A stretch of DNA of 64,000 nucleotides, from assembly GCA_020726505.1 (NCBI GenBank), contig JAHLEZ010000028.1, positions 620,001-684,000 on the forward strand, written 5' to 3'. A model generated the notes under the pieces. The model was not told where the DNA came from. It saw only the letters and a program-made list of their open reading frames with translations, and did no database searches. This stretch comes from Leptodontidium sp. MPI-SDFR-AT-0119 (Eukaryota; Ascomycota; Leotiomycetes; Helotiales; Leptodontidiaceae). A program made the translations under genes and the position numbers. Positions 36,370-51,171 of this stretch are shown piece after piece. Positions within the stretch are counted from its first letter, which is position 1. Every line of letters begins with the position of its first letter.

Positions 36370-38432
36370 GACATAGAACTAGAAACGAGTATAATATATC
36401 TTTAAGAGTTTATATTACTTTGTCGTGAATCTCTAAGTCCTAGAAGAACTTAACTCCTTTTCTAGACAGTGTGTATAATAGCTTAGCGATTAGTTAAAAG
36501 TTTTTGATTTAAATTTAGAAGTAAACAATAAGGCCTAAGAATGCCTTAACTTTTATTAGGTTACTTAGTAAGTTCTAGTTCTTAATCTTAACTAAGTGTC
36601 TCGCCGAAGGTTCTCTCCCCTTAGAGTTACAGGCGTATCTTATAATATTTATACTGTTTAAATAAAACTAAGACTTTAGTCTAATAATAGCGCTTATTCT
36701 CTTTAAACGTTTTAGCGTCTTGTCGAGGTTCTAAATATATTCTAAGATAAATCTTCGGATTCCGGGACGAACTTCTTTTTAATTATAGTCTATATATAGT
36801 CCCTTAACTCTTATATTATCTAAGAATAATATAAACACGTTAAGAATTAGTGGCTTTAATATACAAGTAATCGTTTTAATAAACTAAGTAATAGAGTTTA
36901 TAATACCTTAGGAGAGAGTTATATTCTTGACTAAGCTTACGTTTAAAACATAAAGGGTAGTTATATTTCGGCTAGACTTATAGAGAGTTTATTAATTATA
37001 GCCGGAGTATAAGTTAATGAGGCTAGCGACGTGGCAATTAACGAATTCTTTAAAGAACTTATTTATTAAAAGTAGAAGATTAATATCCCTTTATATAACG
37101 GCATTTAATATAGTGACTAAGTTAATAAGTCTGTATTTTTTAGATTCTTTTTTTTTACTAAAAACTAAGTATTTTAGTATAGGCCTTTAAAAAGCTTAAG
37201 AACACCTTTATTAAGACGCTCTTATATTATTTTCGTGACTTCTGGGACTAAAGCTCGTAATAATAAAAAGCTAGGGGCTTATTAAGCTTTGTACTTAATA
37301 GTCTTAATAACGACTAAGGGAGAGACATTTTCGTGGAATCTATTATATTCGGGCTAGTCGAACGCTATAGCTCCTTCTCTATTAATTATTATTTTATCAA
37401 AGAGAGCTCTCTCTTTAGGTTATAACAACTTCCTGACGTCAAGTTTAACTAGTCTCTCCGGCGTAAGTCAGGAGTTACGGGGTATATTAGTAAAGTATAA
37501 TAGTAATAAATCTTAATATTTCCTTAACTATTCTTACTTAGTCCCTTTGTCTTTTAATCTCTTATACTAATTATCTCTCTCTCTTAAGGGGTCGCTTATA
37601 GAGTCGGCTTTATTAATTAGCTAGACTTTCTTGGCTTTCGATTTATATATAGTATTAATCTAAGTAGTAGTGTTTTAAGTACTCTAAAAGGGGTTCTTAA
37701 TTAGGAGATTATTATAATTCTTTGTCTATTCGAAAGTAAGCGTGGCTTTAGTTAAAGAACTAGCTTTAAAAGCTTTAAGAAAGAATAGTTCCGTAATTAA
37801 CTTCTCCTCTAAGAATATATCTAAAATTACCTCTTATTAAAAATTATTAAGTACTAATTTCGGGACGTAAAACTCTCTTTTTAAGTACTTGATAAGAATA
37901 ATATCGCCTTTATTATTATCACTTAATACCACTTTATCCCCCCCTTTATAAAGCTTACTCTTAAGCTTTAGTAGTTAAAGGTTATATTATAAGGGGTTAA
38001 TCGAGTATTCTAAGGCACTAATAGTAGCACTTAATATATAATTAGTTATTCTTTTTTTAAGAAGTCTTCTTCTTTATAGTTATCTTTAGAATCCGTTTAT
38101 TTTAAAAAGATTATACTTATCTTGTTTTCTTCTTAAAGAGCTTTAGCGTCTTTAGTATCCTCTGTAATATTATTAGTTTTGACTGTAATAATGTCTCTTA
38201 ATCGCTAATCTTAAAACTGAGTTAGTATAATACCTTTATTATAGTCTTTAAGATAGTAAAATAATACTCTAGTTTTATAGAAGAATAAAAAGCCTAAAAT
38301 GACTTTTATATTAGGGGCGTTTATAATATAAAATCTATTGTTAATAACGTAGTTGCTTATAATAACCGTAATATTATTAGTAAAACTAATAAATCGGGAC
38401 TTAATTCCAGTGATTGTCTTTAGAGTTATAGT

Positions 38433-38714
38433 CTAGCTTTTAGTAATAGGGAGCTCTAAGAGAGTAGCTACTTTAAGTGTTATATAACTAACTTTAGTTC
38501 TTATATTAAGGGTAACTCTGACATTAGTGACCTTAATTCGGCTAGGTATAGTAATAACAACCTTTAGTACTAGCGAGAAGTATAAGTTTCTTGTCTTAGC
38601 TATTGTCCCTAGTAAGGCTACTTTAGTATATAGTAGTTCTTGAGCGCGAGTACGTTTCGTCAGAAGGTTCCTAAAGATGCACTTACTAAGTAATATTATA
38701 GTTCTAAGTAACAC
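38433..38714 (-). pseudogene. X1 protease region
   Basis: A 93-residue open stretch on the minus strand. Compared with X2 46483-46764 it is the same protein segment, but where X2 has a DTG triad (46597-46605) X1 reads KTR, so the catalytic Asp and Gly are lost by G-to-A changes. The segment continues with hydrophobic strands typical of a retropepsin-like fold. Confidence 0.6.
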
Positions 38715-41700
38715 TATAAAGATTAGACTAAAGACCGGAATAGCGCTAATTATAAGCTATAGTACTAAGTTATTAATAAGAGCTTCTTATTATGTAAATA
38801 GTTAAAGTCGCTAGCGTCTTTATTATGTTCTAAACTTTGCCGCTAGTAGATTTCTTAAGATAAAGTTATGAGTTATAATATACTTTTTTTAATACTTATA
38901 CTTTAGCTTAAGGCCTTCCTCTTTAATTTCCTTAAGTCGTCGTTTATAGTTTATAATCACAGAAACATTAGTAGTATAAAGGTTTAAAAGAGTATATAAA
39001 GTGCCGTAAAGTAGTTTTTAATATATAATAATATCTTCCTTAGTTATTAACTCTAGTTCTTTAAACTTTAAGGTACTAATATTAATAATTAATTCCTTTT
39101 ATATACGTCGATTAATTGTTTTAATAAAAAGACGAGATACTTTAAGCGGGTCTATAAGGACTATGATTTCTCTTAATATAAGGTTTCCGGGAAGCTCCTT
39201 TTATACGAGTAATTTGTTTAAGATATTATTAAGTCTATAATTATTCCGAGTTAACGCCTCTTACACACGAGGACTTCGGGATAATACTATATAAGATATA
39301 AGTCTAAGGATAGCTAATAGTATTACTAGTGCCTCAGACTTCAAAGCTCTCTTTCTTATTATATTACTAATAAGTAATATTTTAAAAGATGTTTTTAGTG
39401 TTATAATAAATATTGTTTTCGTACTTAAGTCAAAGACTTTAGACTTATTATAGGCTAGAATCTATTGCGGTATTATTTTAGTCTTAGTTAAGCTGTCGAC
39501 GTCTATAGTATTAACGAACTTGACTAGTTCTTTAATATCGCGGGGTGCCTTTAGTTCACTATAAGTAAATTAAGACTTAATCTTTTCTTAGAGCCTGTCT
39601 AAAGTCTTATACGGCTCTTATTTAAGTGCTCCCTTTCGCTGCCTAGTCTTGACTAGAGCTACTATAGCTTTAGAATTAGTATTATTAGTACTATACGCTA
39701 GTAAATTTTAGATCTATGTTAATTAGTATTTAGTGTAGTGTTATTAACTAATAATATCCGAGTTAAAGTCCCCTGTAGGTTCTTCGATAAGCTCAATATA
39801 ACTTATAATAAAAACGGTTAGAGATTATACCCCTTTATCTCCCTTTTCCTTAATAAGTATAACTTCTTTTCTTGCCTTAAGGAGTTCTTTAACTACTTTA
39901 GCTTATTTCTTAGGGTTAAAGTCGTACGAGGTGTTTAAGACCCGCGTTAAGATATAATGTCTTTTAGACCTTTTGTCTAAGGGAAACTAAACGGGGTATA
40001 ACTTCTTCCCCTCTTATTATAAGCTAATATAAATGTAGTTAGTATTATCGGCTTCGTGGATAATACTAAGACTAATCTATTTCTTATAGTTATAGTATTA
40101 GTTTATATAATTATAATACTCCTGAGGTCTTATACTTAGTTAGTGTTAATTTATATACTAGCGGCAACTATAATTATCCTTAGCACATTTTTATACCTTA
40201 AGGAACTCGAATTTATTATACTGTAGTTGACAGTAGCTTACTCTTAGGCCTCTTTAAATAATATAAATATATTAACTTTAGTAATAAAGTTAGTATTAGA
40301 GGCTCTTTAAATTATTGCCCCGAGAATCCTTATGTGTTTTAATCTTTTAGTAATAAAATCTAAATCTCTTGTATTAATCTTACTTACGTTCTTAGTAACT
40401 TTCTTTAAAGTAAGGAGGAAATTAAATATAAACAACTTCTTGTCTTATTACTTTAGTACTCTAAAAATCTCGTCCTATATAAAGTTATCCTTATAGTTAG
40501 TAAAGTTAGACTAGTGCCGGGGTGTTAGTCTATTATTATAAGGCGGAATAATATAAGTCGTTAGCTGAAGTATAAAGCGCTTAGTAAATAAGTTAGTACT
40601 ATTAGTATTACCTTATACTCGGTCAGTGATGCCTTACTCTTTAGTAATAGCGCTTAACTCCCTCTCGGAGTTAAGGTGAGCCTTTATAATAAAGTAGACC
40701 TTTTTAAATAAGTTTATATTATTAATGTTTAAGGTTTTATTATTCTTAAAAGTAGCTCGTATAGCTTTAGTTTATAGATTCTAAGGAAAAGAGAAAATAA
40801 ATCTTATAAAGGCTTACTTATTAGTGAGGTTACTATAGTTAATATAGTTAATAATAACCTCTCTAAATACTCAGAGGAAGTCGCGGTATTATTCGGGAGT
40901 AGGCTCGCCGTCCTTTATAAGAGTCTTAAAGTCATACTTAAGTCGGTTAAAGTAATTATTAATATATAAGCGGCGCTTTATATTATCACGCTAGTACTCC
41001 TGAATTATAATATCCTTAAAGTTAATATAATTACCCTCTTTAAAGCCTAAAAGCTTCTAAATAGTCTATATATAAGCTTAAGTAGCGTACTTAGCCACTT
41101 TCTTTTTCTTGACTTAATTATTAGTGACTATATAAGCTGTAAAGTATTAATCGAGAATCCGGAAGTAGTTACTAACATCGATTCCGTTAAAGATAAGGGC
41201 ATTTAGGGTTCCGGCGATAAATATAAGTTAACTAAGATAGATTTTTAGGTTCTTTAAGTCGTCTATAGTAAAAGTAAAGCCGGAGTATTAGTATAGCCCT
41301 ATAAAATTAGTAGAATTAGAACTATTAGTCCCTTGCTTTTCTTTCTTTCTCTTATTCCTCTTTTGAGAAGTCTTTAAGGTTTAAGAAGTAGTATCCTTAG
41401 AGAGTATAAAGGTATTAAGGCTTAGCTTAGTAGTAATTTTAGGTTTAAACGGAGGAGTTACTCTTATTAAAATAAAGCCAGGGGGCATTATAATATTACT
41501 GAACTTACTTATTTTAGGGTTATTATAGCCGTAATTGATATTTCCGTTGTTTGACATTATGCGTTATTATAAGAAGGTTGTAATAAAGTAAGTTAATAGT
41601 GTCGTCGATTAAAATATAAGAAAGTAACTAAAAATATAATATATTAATTACTAAAGAAATATAAAGGAAACCCCTTCCCTTAAAACAGAAAGTATATAAG

Positions 41701-42436
41701 CTCTCGCTTACTTTAAAGCGAGATAAATATTAATAACTCCTAGCGAAGGTTTAAGGCCGTACTCTTTAGTTAGCCCCTAGCGAATATTAATAACTACTAA
41801 ACTAAAACAAACACGCCTTAAAGCTTAAGGCTTATATATAAAAATTACAAAAATAATAAAAGTAAATATAATAGAAAAATAAAATAAGGAGATTAACACT
41901 CGGCGTAAGTTACTTAGGCTTTAGATTAGCCTAGAAGTTCTATGTCTCGCTAAACACTCTAAAATACAGGCTCGCTAGTACTTTACTTAAGCCTTTAATA
42001 TATTAATTTTAGTTCCGTTATAAAGTCTCGACTTTTCTTAGCGTTTAAAGAATACTAATTACGTCTAGAAATACTAGAACCTTCGCTAAGAATAAAAACT
42101 AGTGCGAAGTAACTAAGTATTATGTCTCAGAATAATAAAATTAAAATAGTGGCCTAAGGGAGACAGATTTTCTAGTATTATAAGTGCTCTCACTTTATAG
42201 CTTTTCTTAGTTCCTTAGTAGTCTTCGTTCTCCTTAAGTTAAAGGTCTATATTTTCTATATTCGTCGTTTTGCTTTAAAGGTTAAGAGATAACTAATTAA
42301 ATAGCTCCTTTAGTTTAGACAATTATCGTTTTTCCTGACTCTCTTTATATAAGTTAATATATAAGGGCCTCATTATTATACTTACTTAGTTCCTCCTTTA
42401 GTAGTAACTTACTCCCTACGTAAGTCACTAAAAATA

Positions 42437-42480
42437 TATAAAAGGGACGAACCCTAATTTATATAATAAGAGGGTAGTAT
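42437..42480 (-). repeat. X1 5' LTR, first piece
   Basis: Forty-four bases reading TATAAAAGGGACGAACCC onward, i.e. the TGTGGGAGGG start of the reversed LTR after G-to-A changes. It ends at GTAT, which is repeated at 54619-54622 on the other side of X2. Confidence 0.85.
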
Positions 42481-42760
42481 TGTGGCGGGGACAGCCGCTA
42501 ATTTCTTTTGTCACATGACTGCGCTAGTCCTTCGCATATATAAGGAGTTAACACTTGATTATAAATCGTCAAGAACGTAATACTAGATATATTCTATTTA
42601 TTAGAACCTTTTCCCTCCCCTCCTTTATTGATTCGTACTCTTTAAATATATAATATCTTTAGATTTGATTAATCTATTATTTATAAAGCCTAGAATCTCC
42701 TCTGGTGGCTCACTATATATTACCCTCTTATTATATAAATTAAGGTTCGTCCCTCCCATA
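42481..42760 (+). repeat. X2 5' LTR
   Basis: 280 bp, same length as 54339-54618. Terminal CCCACA has become CCCATA. A CATATATAAGG TATA-like sequence lies near 42533-42543. Confidence 0.92.
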
Positions 42761-43599
42761 TATTTTTAGTAACCGACGTAAGGAGTGAGTTACTACTAAA
42801 GGAGGAACTAAGTAAGTATAACAGTAAGGCCCCTGTGTATTAACTTATATAAAGAGAGTCAGGAAAAACGATAATTATCTAAATTAAGGGAGCTATTTAG
42901 TTAGTTATCTCTTAGCCCTTAAGGCAAAACGACGAACATAGAGAATACGGACCTTTGACTTAGGGAGAACGAAGACTACTAAGGAATTAGGGAAAGTTAC
43001 AAAGTAAGAGTACTTATAGTACTAGAAAATCTATCTCCCTTAGGCTACTATTCTAATTTTATTATTCTGAGACACAGTGCCTAGTCACTTCGCACTAGTT
43101 TCTATTCTCAGCGAAGGTTCTAGTGTTTCTAGACGTAATTAGTATTCTTTAAACGCTAAGAAAAGTCGAGACTTTATAACGGAACTAAAATTAATATATT
43201 AAAGGCTTAAGTAAAGTACTAGCGAGCTTATATTTCGGAGTGTTCGGCGAGACATAGAACTTCTAGGCTAGTCTAAAGCCTAAGTAGTTTACGCCGAGTG
43301 TTAATCTTTTTACTTTATTTTCTTATTATATTTACTTTTGTTATTTTTGTAATTTCCGTATACGAGCCTTAAGCTTTAGGGTATATTTGTTTTAATTTAA
43401 TAGTTATTAGCGTTTACCAGGGGCTAATTAAGAAGTATAGCCTTAAACCTTCGTTAAGAGTTATTAACATTTATTTTACTTTAAGGTAAGTGAGAGCTTA
43501 TATACTTTCTATTTTAGGGGAGGGGGTTTCCTTTATATTTCTTTAGTAATTAATACACTGTATTCTTAATTACTTTCTTGTATTTTAATCGACGACACT

Positions 43600-45420
43600 A
43601 TTAACTTACCTTACTACGACCTTCTTACGATAACGTATAATATCAAATAACAGAAATATTAATTACGGCTACGGTAACCCTAAGATAAGTAGGTTCAGTA
43701 ACATTATAATGCCCCTTAGCTCTATTTTAATAAAAGTAACTCCTCCGTTTAGACCTAGAATCACTACTAAGCTAAGCTTTAACACTTCTACACTCTCTAA
43801 GGACATTACTTCTTAAACCTCAGAGACTTCTTAGAAGAGGAATAAGAGAAAGAAAGAAAAGCAAGGGACTAGTAACTTTAATTCTACTAATCTTATAAGG
43901 CTACACTAATACTCTGGCCTTACCTTTACTATAGACAACTTAAAGAACCTAAAAATCCATCTCAGTTAGCTTATACTTATCGCCGGAACCTTAAATACCC
44001 TTATCTTTAACGGAATTAATGTCAGCAATTACTTCCGGATTCTCGATCAATACTTTATAGCCTATATAGTCACTAATAATTAAGTTAAGAAAGAATAAGT
44101 GGCTAAGTACGCTACTCAAGCTTATACATAGACTATTTAGAAGCTTTTAGGCTTTAAAGAAGGTAATTATACTAGCTTCAAGGATACTATAATTTAGGAG
44201 TACTAGCGCGACGATACAGAACGCCGCCTACATACTAATAGTTACCTTAACTAACTTGAGTATGACTTTAAGACTCTTATAGGGGACGGCGAGCTTACTC
44301 TTAAATAGTACCGCGACTTCCTCTAAGTATTTAGAGAAGTTACTATCAACTATATTAACCGTAGTAACCTTACTAATAAGTAAGCCTCTATGAGATTTAT
44401 CTTCTCTCTTTTTTAAAATCTACGAACTAAAGCTATATAGGCTACTTCTAAGAATAGTAGAACCCTAAACATTAATAACATAAACTCATTTAAAAAGGTT
44501 TACTCTACTATAGAGGCTTACCTCAACTCTGAGAGGGAATTAAGCGCTATTACTAAAGAGTAAGGCATCACTGACTAAGTATAAGGTAATACTAATAGCA
44601 CTAACCTATTCGCTAAGTACTTTATACCTTAATTAACGACTTATACTATTCCGCCTCGTAGTAGTAGACTAACACCCTAGTACTAGTCTAACTTTATTAA
44701 TTACAAGGACAACTCTATACGAGACGAGATTTCTAGAGTATTAAAATAATAAGATAAGGAGTTATTTATACTTAATTTCCTTCTTACTTTAGAGAAAGTT
44801 ATTAAGAACCTAAGTAAGGTTAATATAAGAGATTTGGACTTTATTACTAAAGGATTAAAACACATAAGGATTCTTGGAGCAGTAGTTTAAAGAGCCTCTA
44901 ATACCAACTTCACCGCTGAGGTTAATTTATATTCTTTAAAGAGGCCTAAGAGTAAGCTGCCGTCGACTACAGTGTAACAAATTCGAGTTCCTTAGGGTAT
45001 AATAAGCGTGCTAGGGATAATTATAGTTGCTGTTAGTGTATAAATTAATATTAGCTAGGTATGAGACCCTAGGAGTATTATGGCTATATGAACTAATATT
45101 ATGACTATAAGAAATAAATCGGTCTTAGTATTATCTATAAAGTCGACGACACTAATTACATTTACATTGGCCTATAGTAAGAGGGAAAGAAGTCATACCC
45201 TGTCTAGTTTCCCTTGGACAGAAGGTCTAAAAGACATTATATCTTAACGCGAGTCTTAAACACCTTATACGACTTTAACCTTAAGAGATAAGCCAAAGTA
45301 ATTAAAGAACTCCTTAAGGTAAGAAAAGAAACTGCGCTTATTAAGGAAAAGGGAGATAAGGGGGCATAATCTTTAACTGTTCTTACTATAAGTTGTATTA
45401 AGCTTATCAAAGAACCTACG
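43600..45420 (+). pseudogene. X2 gag
   Basis: One plus-strand frame with RIP-type stops is readable from about 43700 (MPLSSILIKVTPPFRPRITT) through capsid-like segments such as NGINVSNYFRILDQYFIAYI and AEVNLYSLKRPKSK, up to about 45420. A Cys-rich spot near 45010-45090 (NYSCC.CIN) may be the nucleocapsid knuckle but its pattern is not regular. A basic, Ser/Lys-rich linker (KRNKRKKEKQGTSN) lies near 43840. Confidence 0.55.
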
Positions 45421-46479
45421 GGGGACTTTAACTCAGATATTATTAGTTAATAAGACTACACTAAATACTAATTAGCACAGATCCAAAATTTGCTAGTATA
45501 TAGTACTAATAGTACTGATTCTAAAGTTATAGTAGCTCTAGTCGAGACTAAGTAGCGAACGGGAGCACTTAAATAAAAGCCGTATAAGACTTTAGACAAG
45601 TTCTAAGAGAAGATTAAGTCTCAATTTACTTATAGTAAACTAAAGGCACCCCGCGATATTAAAGAATTAGTCAAGTTCGTTAATATTATAAACGTCGACA
45701 GCTTAGTAGAAACTAAAATAATATTATAATAAATTCTAGCCCGTAATAAGTCTAAAGTCTCTGACTTGAGTACGAAAACGACATTTACTACGACACTGAA
45801 AATATCTTCTAAAATATCACTTATTAGTAGTATAATAAAAAAGAGAGCTTTAAAGTCTGAGGTACTAGTAACACTATCGGCTATCCTTAGACTTATATCT
45901 TATATAACGTCATCCTAAAGTCCTTGTATATAAGAGGCGTTGACTTAGAATAGTTATAGGCTTAATAATATCTTAGACAAATTACTTGTATAAAAGGAGC
46001 TTCCTGGAAACCTCACGCTAAGAGAAATTATAGTCTTTATAGACCCGCCTAAAGTATCTCGTCTCTCTACTAAAACGATTAACTGACGTATATAAAAGGA
46101 ATTAATTGCTAATATTAATACCTTAGAGTTTGAAGAACTAGAGTTAATAACTAGGGAAGATATTATTATGTGTTAAAAACCACTTCACGGCACTTTATAT
46201 ACTCTTCCGAACCTTTATGCCACTAATGTTTCTGTGACTATAAACTATAGACGACGACTTAAGGAAATTAAATAAGAAGGCCTTAAGTTAAAGTATAAGT
46301 ATTAAGAAGAGTGTATTATAACTTATAACTTTATCCTAAGAAATCTACTAACGGCAAAGTTTAGAACATAATAAAGACGCTGGCGACTTTAATTATTTAT
46401 ATAATAAGAAGCTCTCATTAATAACTCCGTACTATAACTTATAATTAGCGCTATCTTAGTCTTTAGTCTAATCCTTATA

Positions 46480-46770
46480 GTATTACTTAGAACTATAATA
46501 CTACTTAGTAAGTACATCTTTGGGAACCTTTCGACGAAATGCACTCGCGCTTAAGAACTACTATATACTAAAGTAGCCTTATTAGAGACAATAACTGACA
46601 CAGGAAACTCATACTTCTCGCTAGTACTAAAGGTTGTTATTACTATACCTGGCTAAACTAAGGTCACTAATATTAAAGTTACCCTTAATATAAGAGCTGA
46701 AGTTAGTTATATGACACTTAAAGTAGTTACTCTCTTAGAGCTCCTTATTACTAGAAGTTAAACTATAGCC
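46480..46770 (+). pseudogene. X2 aspartic protease
   Basis: Frame reads ITDTGNSYFSLVLKVVITIPG with the DTG triad at 46597-46605, then TKVTNIKVTLNI and MTLKVATLLELLITRS. The DTG followed by strands is the retropepsin pattern (usual form DTGA/DSGA). X1 has lost these residues. Confidence 0.65.
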
Positions 46771-47979
46771 CTGAAAACAATCACTAGAGTTAAGTCCCGA
46801 TTTATTAATTTTATTAATAATATTACGGTTACTATAGGTAATTACGTTATTAACAACAGATTTTATATTATAGACGCCCCTAACATAAAGGTCATTTTAG
46901 GCTTTCTATTCTTCTATAAAGCCAGAGTATTATTCTGTTATCTTAGAGACTATAATAGAAGTATTATATTGGCTTAGTTTTAGGATTAGCGATTAAGAGA
47001 CGTCACTACGGTTAAAACTAACAATATTATAGAGGATGCTAAGGACGTTAAAACTCTTTAAGAAGAAAACGGGATAAGTATAATCTTTTTAAAATAAACG
47101 GACTCTAAAGATAACTATAAAGAAGAAGACTTCTCGGGAAAAGAGTAATTAACTATATATTAAGCGCTACTGTCGGTGCCTTAAAATACTCAATCGACCC
47201 CTTATAATATAACCCTTAACTATTAAAGCTTAAGGGCAAGCTTTATAAAGGGGGGGACGAAGCGGTACTAAGTAATAATAATAAAGGCGATATTATTCTC
47301 ATTAAGTACTTAGAAAGAGAGTTTTACGTCCTGAAATTAGTACTTAATAATTTTTAGTAAGAGGCAATCTTAGATATATTCCTAGAGGAGAAGTTAACTA
47401 CGGAACTATTCTTTCTTAAAGCTTTTAGAGTTAGTTCTTTAATTAAAGCCACGCTTACTTTCGAATAAACGAAGAACTATAACGATCTCTTGATCAAGAA
47501 CCCCTTTCGGAGTACTTAGAATACTACTACTTAAATTAATACTATATATAAATTAAAAGCTAAGAAGGTCTAACTAGTTGACGAAGCCGACCTTATAGGC
47601 GACCCCTTAGGAGGGAGAGACGATTAGTATAAGAGATTAAAAGACAGAGAGACTAAGTAAGAACAGTTAAGGAAATATTAAGATTTGTTACTACTACGCT
47701 TTATTAATATACCCCGCAACTCTCGACTTACGCCGGAGAGACTAACTAAACTCGATGTCAGAAAGTTATTATAACCTAAAGAAAGAGCTCTCTTTGACGA
47801 AATGATGACTAATAGAGAAGGAGTTATAGCATTTGACTAGCCTAAATGTAATAGATTCCACGAAAATGTCTCTCCCCTAGTCGTTATTAAGACTATTAAG
47901 TATAAAGCTTAGTAAGCCCCTAACTTTCCGTTGCCACGAGCTTTAGTCCTAGAAGTCACGAAGATAATATAAGAGCGTC

Positions 47980-49230
47980 TTGATAAAAGTGTTCTTGAGC
48001 TTTCTAAAGGCCCGTACCGAAATACTTAGTTTCTAGTAAAAAAGAAAGAACCTAGAAAATACAGACTCATTAACTCAGTTACTATACTAAATGCCGTCAC
48101 TCGAAGGGATATTAATCTTCCACCTTCAGTAGATGAGTTCTCTAAAGAATTCGCCGGTTACCACGTCGCTAGCCTTATTAACTTATACTCCGGCTATAAT
48201 TAATAAACTCTCCACAAGTCTAGCCAAGACATAACTACCTTTTATATTTTAAACGTAAGCTTAATTAAGAATATAACTCTTCCTTAAGGTATTACAAACT
48301 TTATTACTTAGTTTATTAGAACGATCACTTATATACTAAAGCCACTAATTCCTAGCGTGTCTATACTATTCTTAAATAATATAAGAGTTAAGGGACTATA
48401 TATAAACTATAACTAAGAAGAAGCTTATCCCAGAATCTAAAGATTTATCTTAAAGTATATTTAGAACCTTAACAAGACGCTAAAACGTTTAAAGAGAGTA
48501 GGCGCTATTATTAGACTAAAGTCTTAGTTTTGTTTAAATAGTATAAATATTATAAGATACGCTTATAACTCTAAGGGGAGGGAACCTTCGGCGAGACACT
48601 TAGTTAAAATTAAGAACTAAAACTTACTAAGTAACTTAATAGAAGTCAAGGCATTCCTAGGCCTTATTATTTACTTCTGAATTTAGATTAAAAACTTCTG
48701 ACTAATTATTAAACTATTATACGCACTGTTTAAAAAAGGAGTTAAATTCTTTTAAGACTTAGAGATTTACGATAAAGTAATACAAACTCTTAAAGATACG
48801 TTATACTTGTTTCTAGTTCTATATCGGATTAATTATAGCGAAGGTATTAAAGAGATAGTTATCAGTGTCGACTTAAGTGGCACAAGTTAGGGAAGTTTCC
48901 TCGGCTAAAGAGACCCTCTAATAAATAAGATATGACTTATAAGGTATAAGAGTAGTTTTTAGAGTAAGACTAAAGTTAAGTATAATGTTACTAAGCGAGA
49001 GTACAAAGGTATATTTTATATTTTAAAGAAGCTCAAAATTTAACTTATTAGCGTGCACTTTGTTATTAAAATAGACGCTAATACCTTAGTTACTTAACTA
49101 AATGGAGCCGCCCACGATTATCTTAGCGCCTTACTTACTAAATAACTTACTTAAATACGCCTATTTAATTTCGAAGTTCGATATATTAAAGGCTTAATAC
49201 ACGTCATTACCGATTAGCTCTTTAAGAGGC
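47980..49230 (+). pseudogene. X2 reverse transcriptase and RNase H
   Basis: RT motifs in order: WFLVKKKEPRKYRLINSVT and LNAVTRRDINLPP (48030-48120), VASLINLYSGY (the first catalytic Asp of D.YS.Y has become N), a FLNNIRVKG segment at about 48365-48395 where FLDDI is expected (both Asp to Asn, G-to-A), and LKRVGAIIRLKS. RNase H follows with ISVDLSGT, RYKSSF, NVTKREYKGI and TKIDAN.L-type segments from 48850 to 49130, then a linker up to 49230. Confidence 0.85.
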
Positions 49231-49689
49231 TAAGGTATACTAACGACACGCCGGAAGAGAGTAATATAAACGAAGATTAAATACTTTCTGAGTTAAGAGC
49301 TTATAAGATCTGCCCTATAAAAGCATTTAATACTAAAGAACTTACTAATTTAGAATCTAAAGAAGTAATAATAGACTCTAAATTACGTAAACGAAACGAC
49401 ATCTTACTAAATATAAAAGTAAAAGTGTAATACCTAAGAGATAAAGAGGAACTTAGTTCCTCTAATAGTTCAAGCTTTAACAGAGAAAGGCTACTTGTCT
49501 TAACTAACAAATATAACAAAGGATACTAACAAATTGCCCGATACTTAATAATACTTAAGACTCCTAAAGATATAACTAGAAAGTAGTTCTGTGTTTTTAA
49601 ATAAGAAGCCTTAAACTATAGTGTGCATAGTCGCCGGATTTAGAGGCTCCTTATAAAAGGTTCTACTATTAAGCTTATTATTAATACTA

Positions 49690-50720
49690 ATAAGGAGAAA
49701 GAAATCATACTTCGGAGCTACTATAATAATTTTAGTTATAAAGGGAGAAAAAGTACCTATTATCGCATCACTATATAGTACTTTTAGAAGGGACTATTTA
49801 TTAATTATATAAAATACGTCCGAATATATAAGAATTATTAACTCCGATTAACGAAGCGTCTTAAGGAGCCTCTTTACCCTATAGTATTAAATAGACTTAT
49901 AGAAAAGTAGGCATTAGATATTACTTATATATTACTATATAAGGGAAAAAGCTACTTTATTATTACAAGAGACGACATAAGTAGATGGGCTAAAGCTAGA
50001 GCTCTCCTTATTAGAGAGGCTAAATATATCGCTACTTTTATTTAAGAAGATATTATTTGCTGTCATAAGTTGTTTTAGAGACTTATTATAAATAAAGGAA
50101 CTGAGAATATAGGGGAAGTACTAGAGTTACTTAATAAAATAGAGGTCGAGCGAATTAAGATCTCGGCGTATAACGCTAAAGTTAACGGAATGATCGAACG
50201 AGGCTATAGACTTATTAAGAATACTTTGTTAAAAATAAAAGGACGTTAGATTAATAACTTTTCCGTAGTGTTGTTTACTAATAGAACTATTATATATAGT
50301 CTAACTAATTACATACTATTCTATATAATATACAGTAAGGAGGCGATCTTACTTATTAAGACAAGAAACTTAATATAAAAAACGTTATTTACTAAGGAAG
50401 TTCGTGACTAATCGAAGTTACTACAACTTAAGGCTACACAGTTTTAGATAAGACAAAAACACATTAATAAGGCTATTTTCAGGAAGACTCGACGTCGTCA
50501 AGAAGGCAAGGAAGCCTTTAATCTCAAACACAATATACAGAAGAGACTATTTAAAAAGAAAGACTTAGTCCTTTACTAGGACTCAGTACGAGAGAATAAT
50601 ATGTCCTTAAACCGAACACTCGACTTCAAGTAGTTAAGTCCCTACGAGATCGCTAAAACTTACACTGATAAAGGCTATTATAGACTCAAGGAACTCGGTA
50701 ATAATAGCCCCTGGCTATAA
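49690..50720 (+). pseudogene. X2 integrase
   Basis: After an H/C-type N-terminal region, the core reads ALDITYILLYKGKSYFIITRDD (first Asp), ELLNKIEVERIKISAYNAKVNGMIERG (third acidic residue in the conserved YN...NG..ERG context), then a long basic C-terminal region (RKTRRRQEGKEAFN) and FKKKDLVLY. This is the Gypsy integrase layout. Confidence 0.8.
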
Positions 50721-51171
50721 TAAACCTTCGCCGGTAATAAGCTCAAGCTCTTCTATAAGAGGAACAACTTCATTTATAACGATAGTAATAAAGTGGGAGA
50801 GGCCTCTAGCGAAGACGATAACTTGACCTCTCTAAATCTTAAACTAAACATTGATTTATAACACTTTAACGACCCCGAATTCTTAAAGAACCCTACGATT
50901 CCGACAATATAACGTATTAGGGACAATAAGATAGTAATTAAAGTACCTGAATTATTAACATAGTAGCGCAGTAAGTACCGAGTAGTGTTTGACTTGAAAT
51001 AAATATGTACACTCTATACGTTAGCGTCGCTGATAATATTTCTTTAGTTAAATAAACTTAGCCCTAATAACTGTCACTCACTTCTACGAATAACTGTCGC
51101 GACACGAAACTTAAAGCTAACACGTTAATATCGAGGCTTTAGTATTAAGGAGCTAATACTAAGACGCACCC

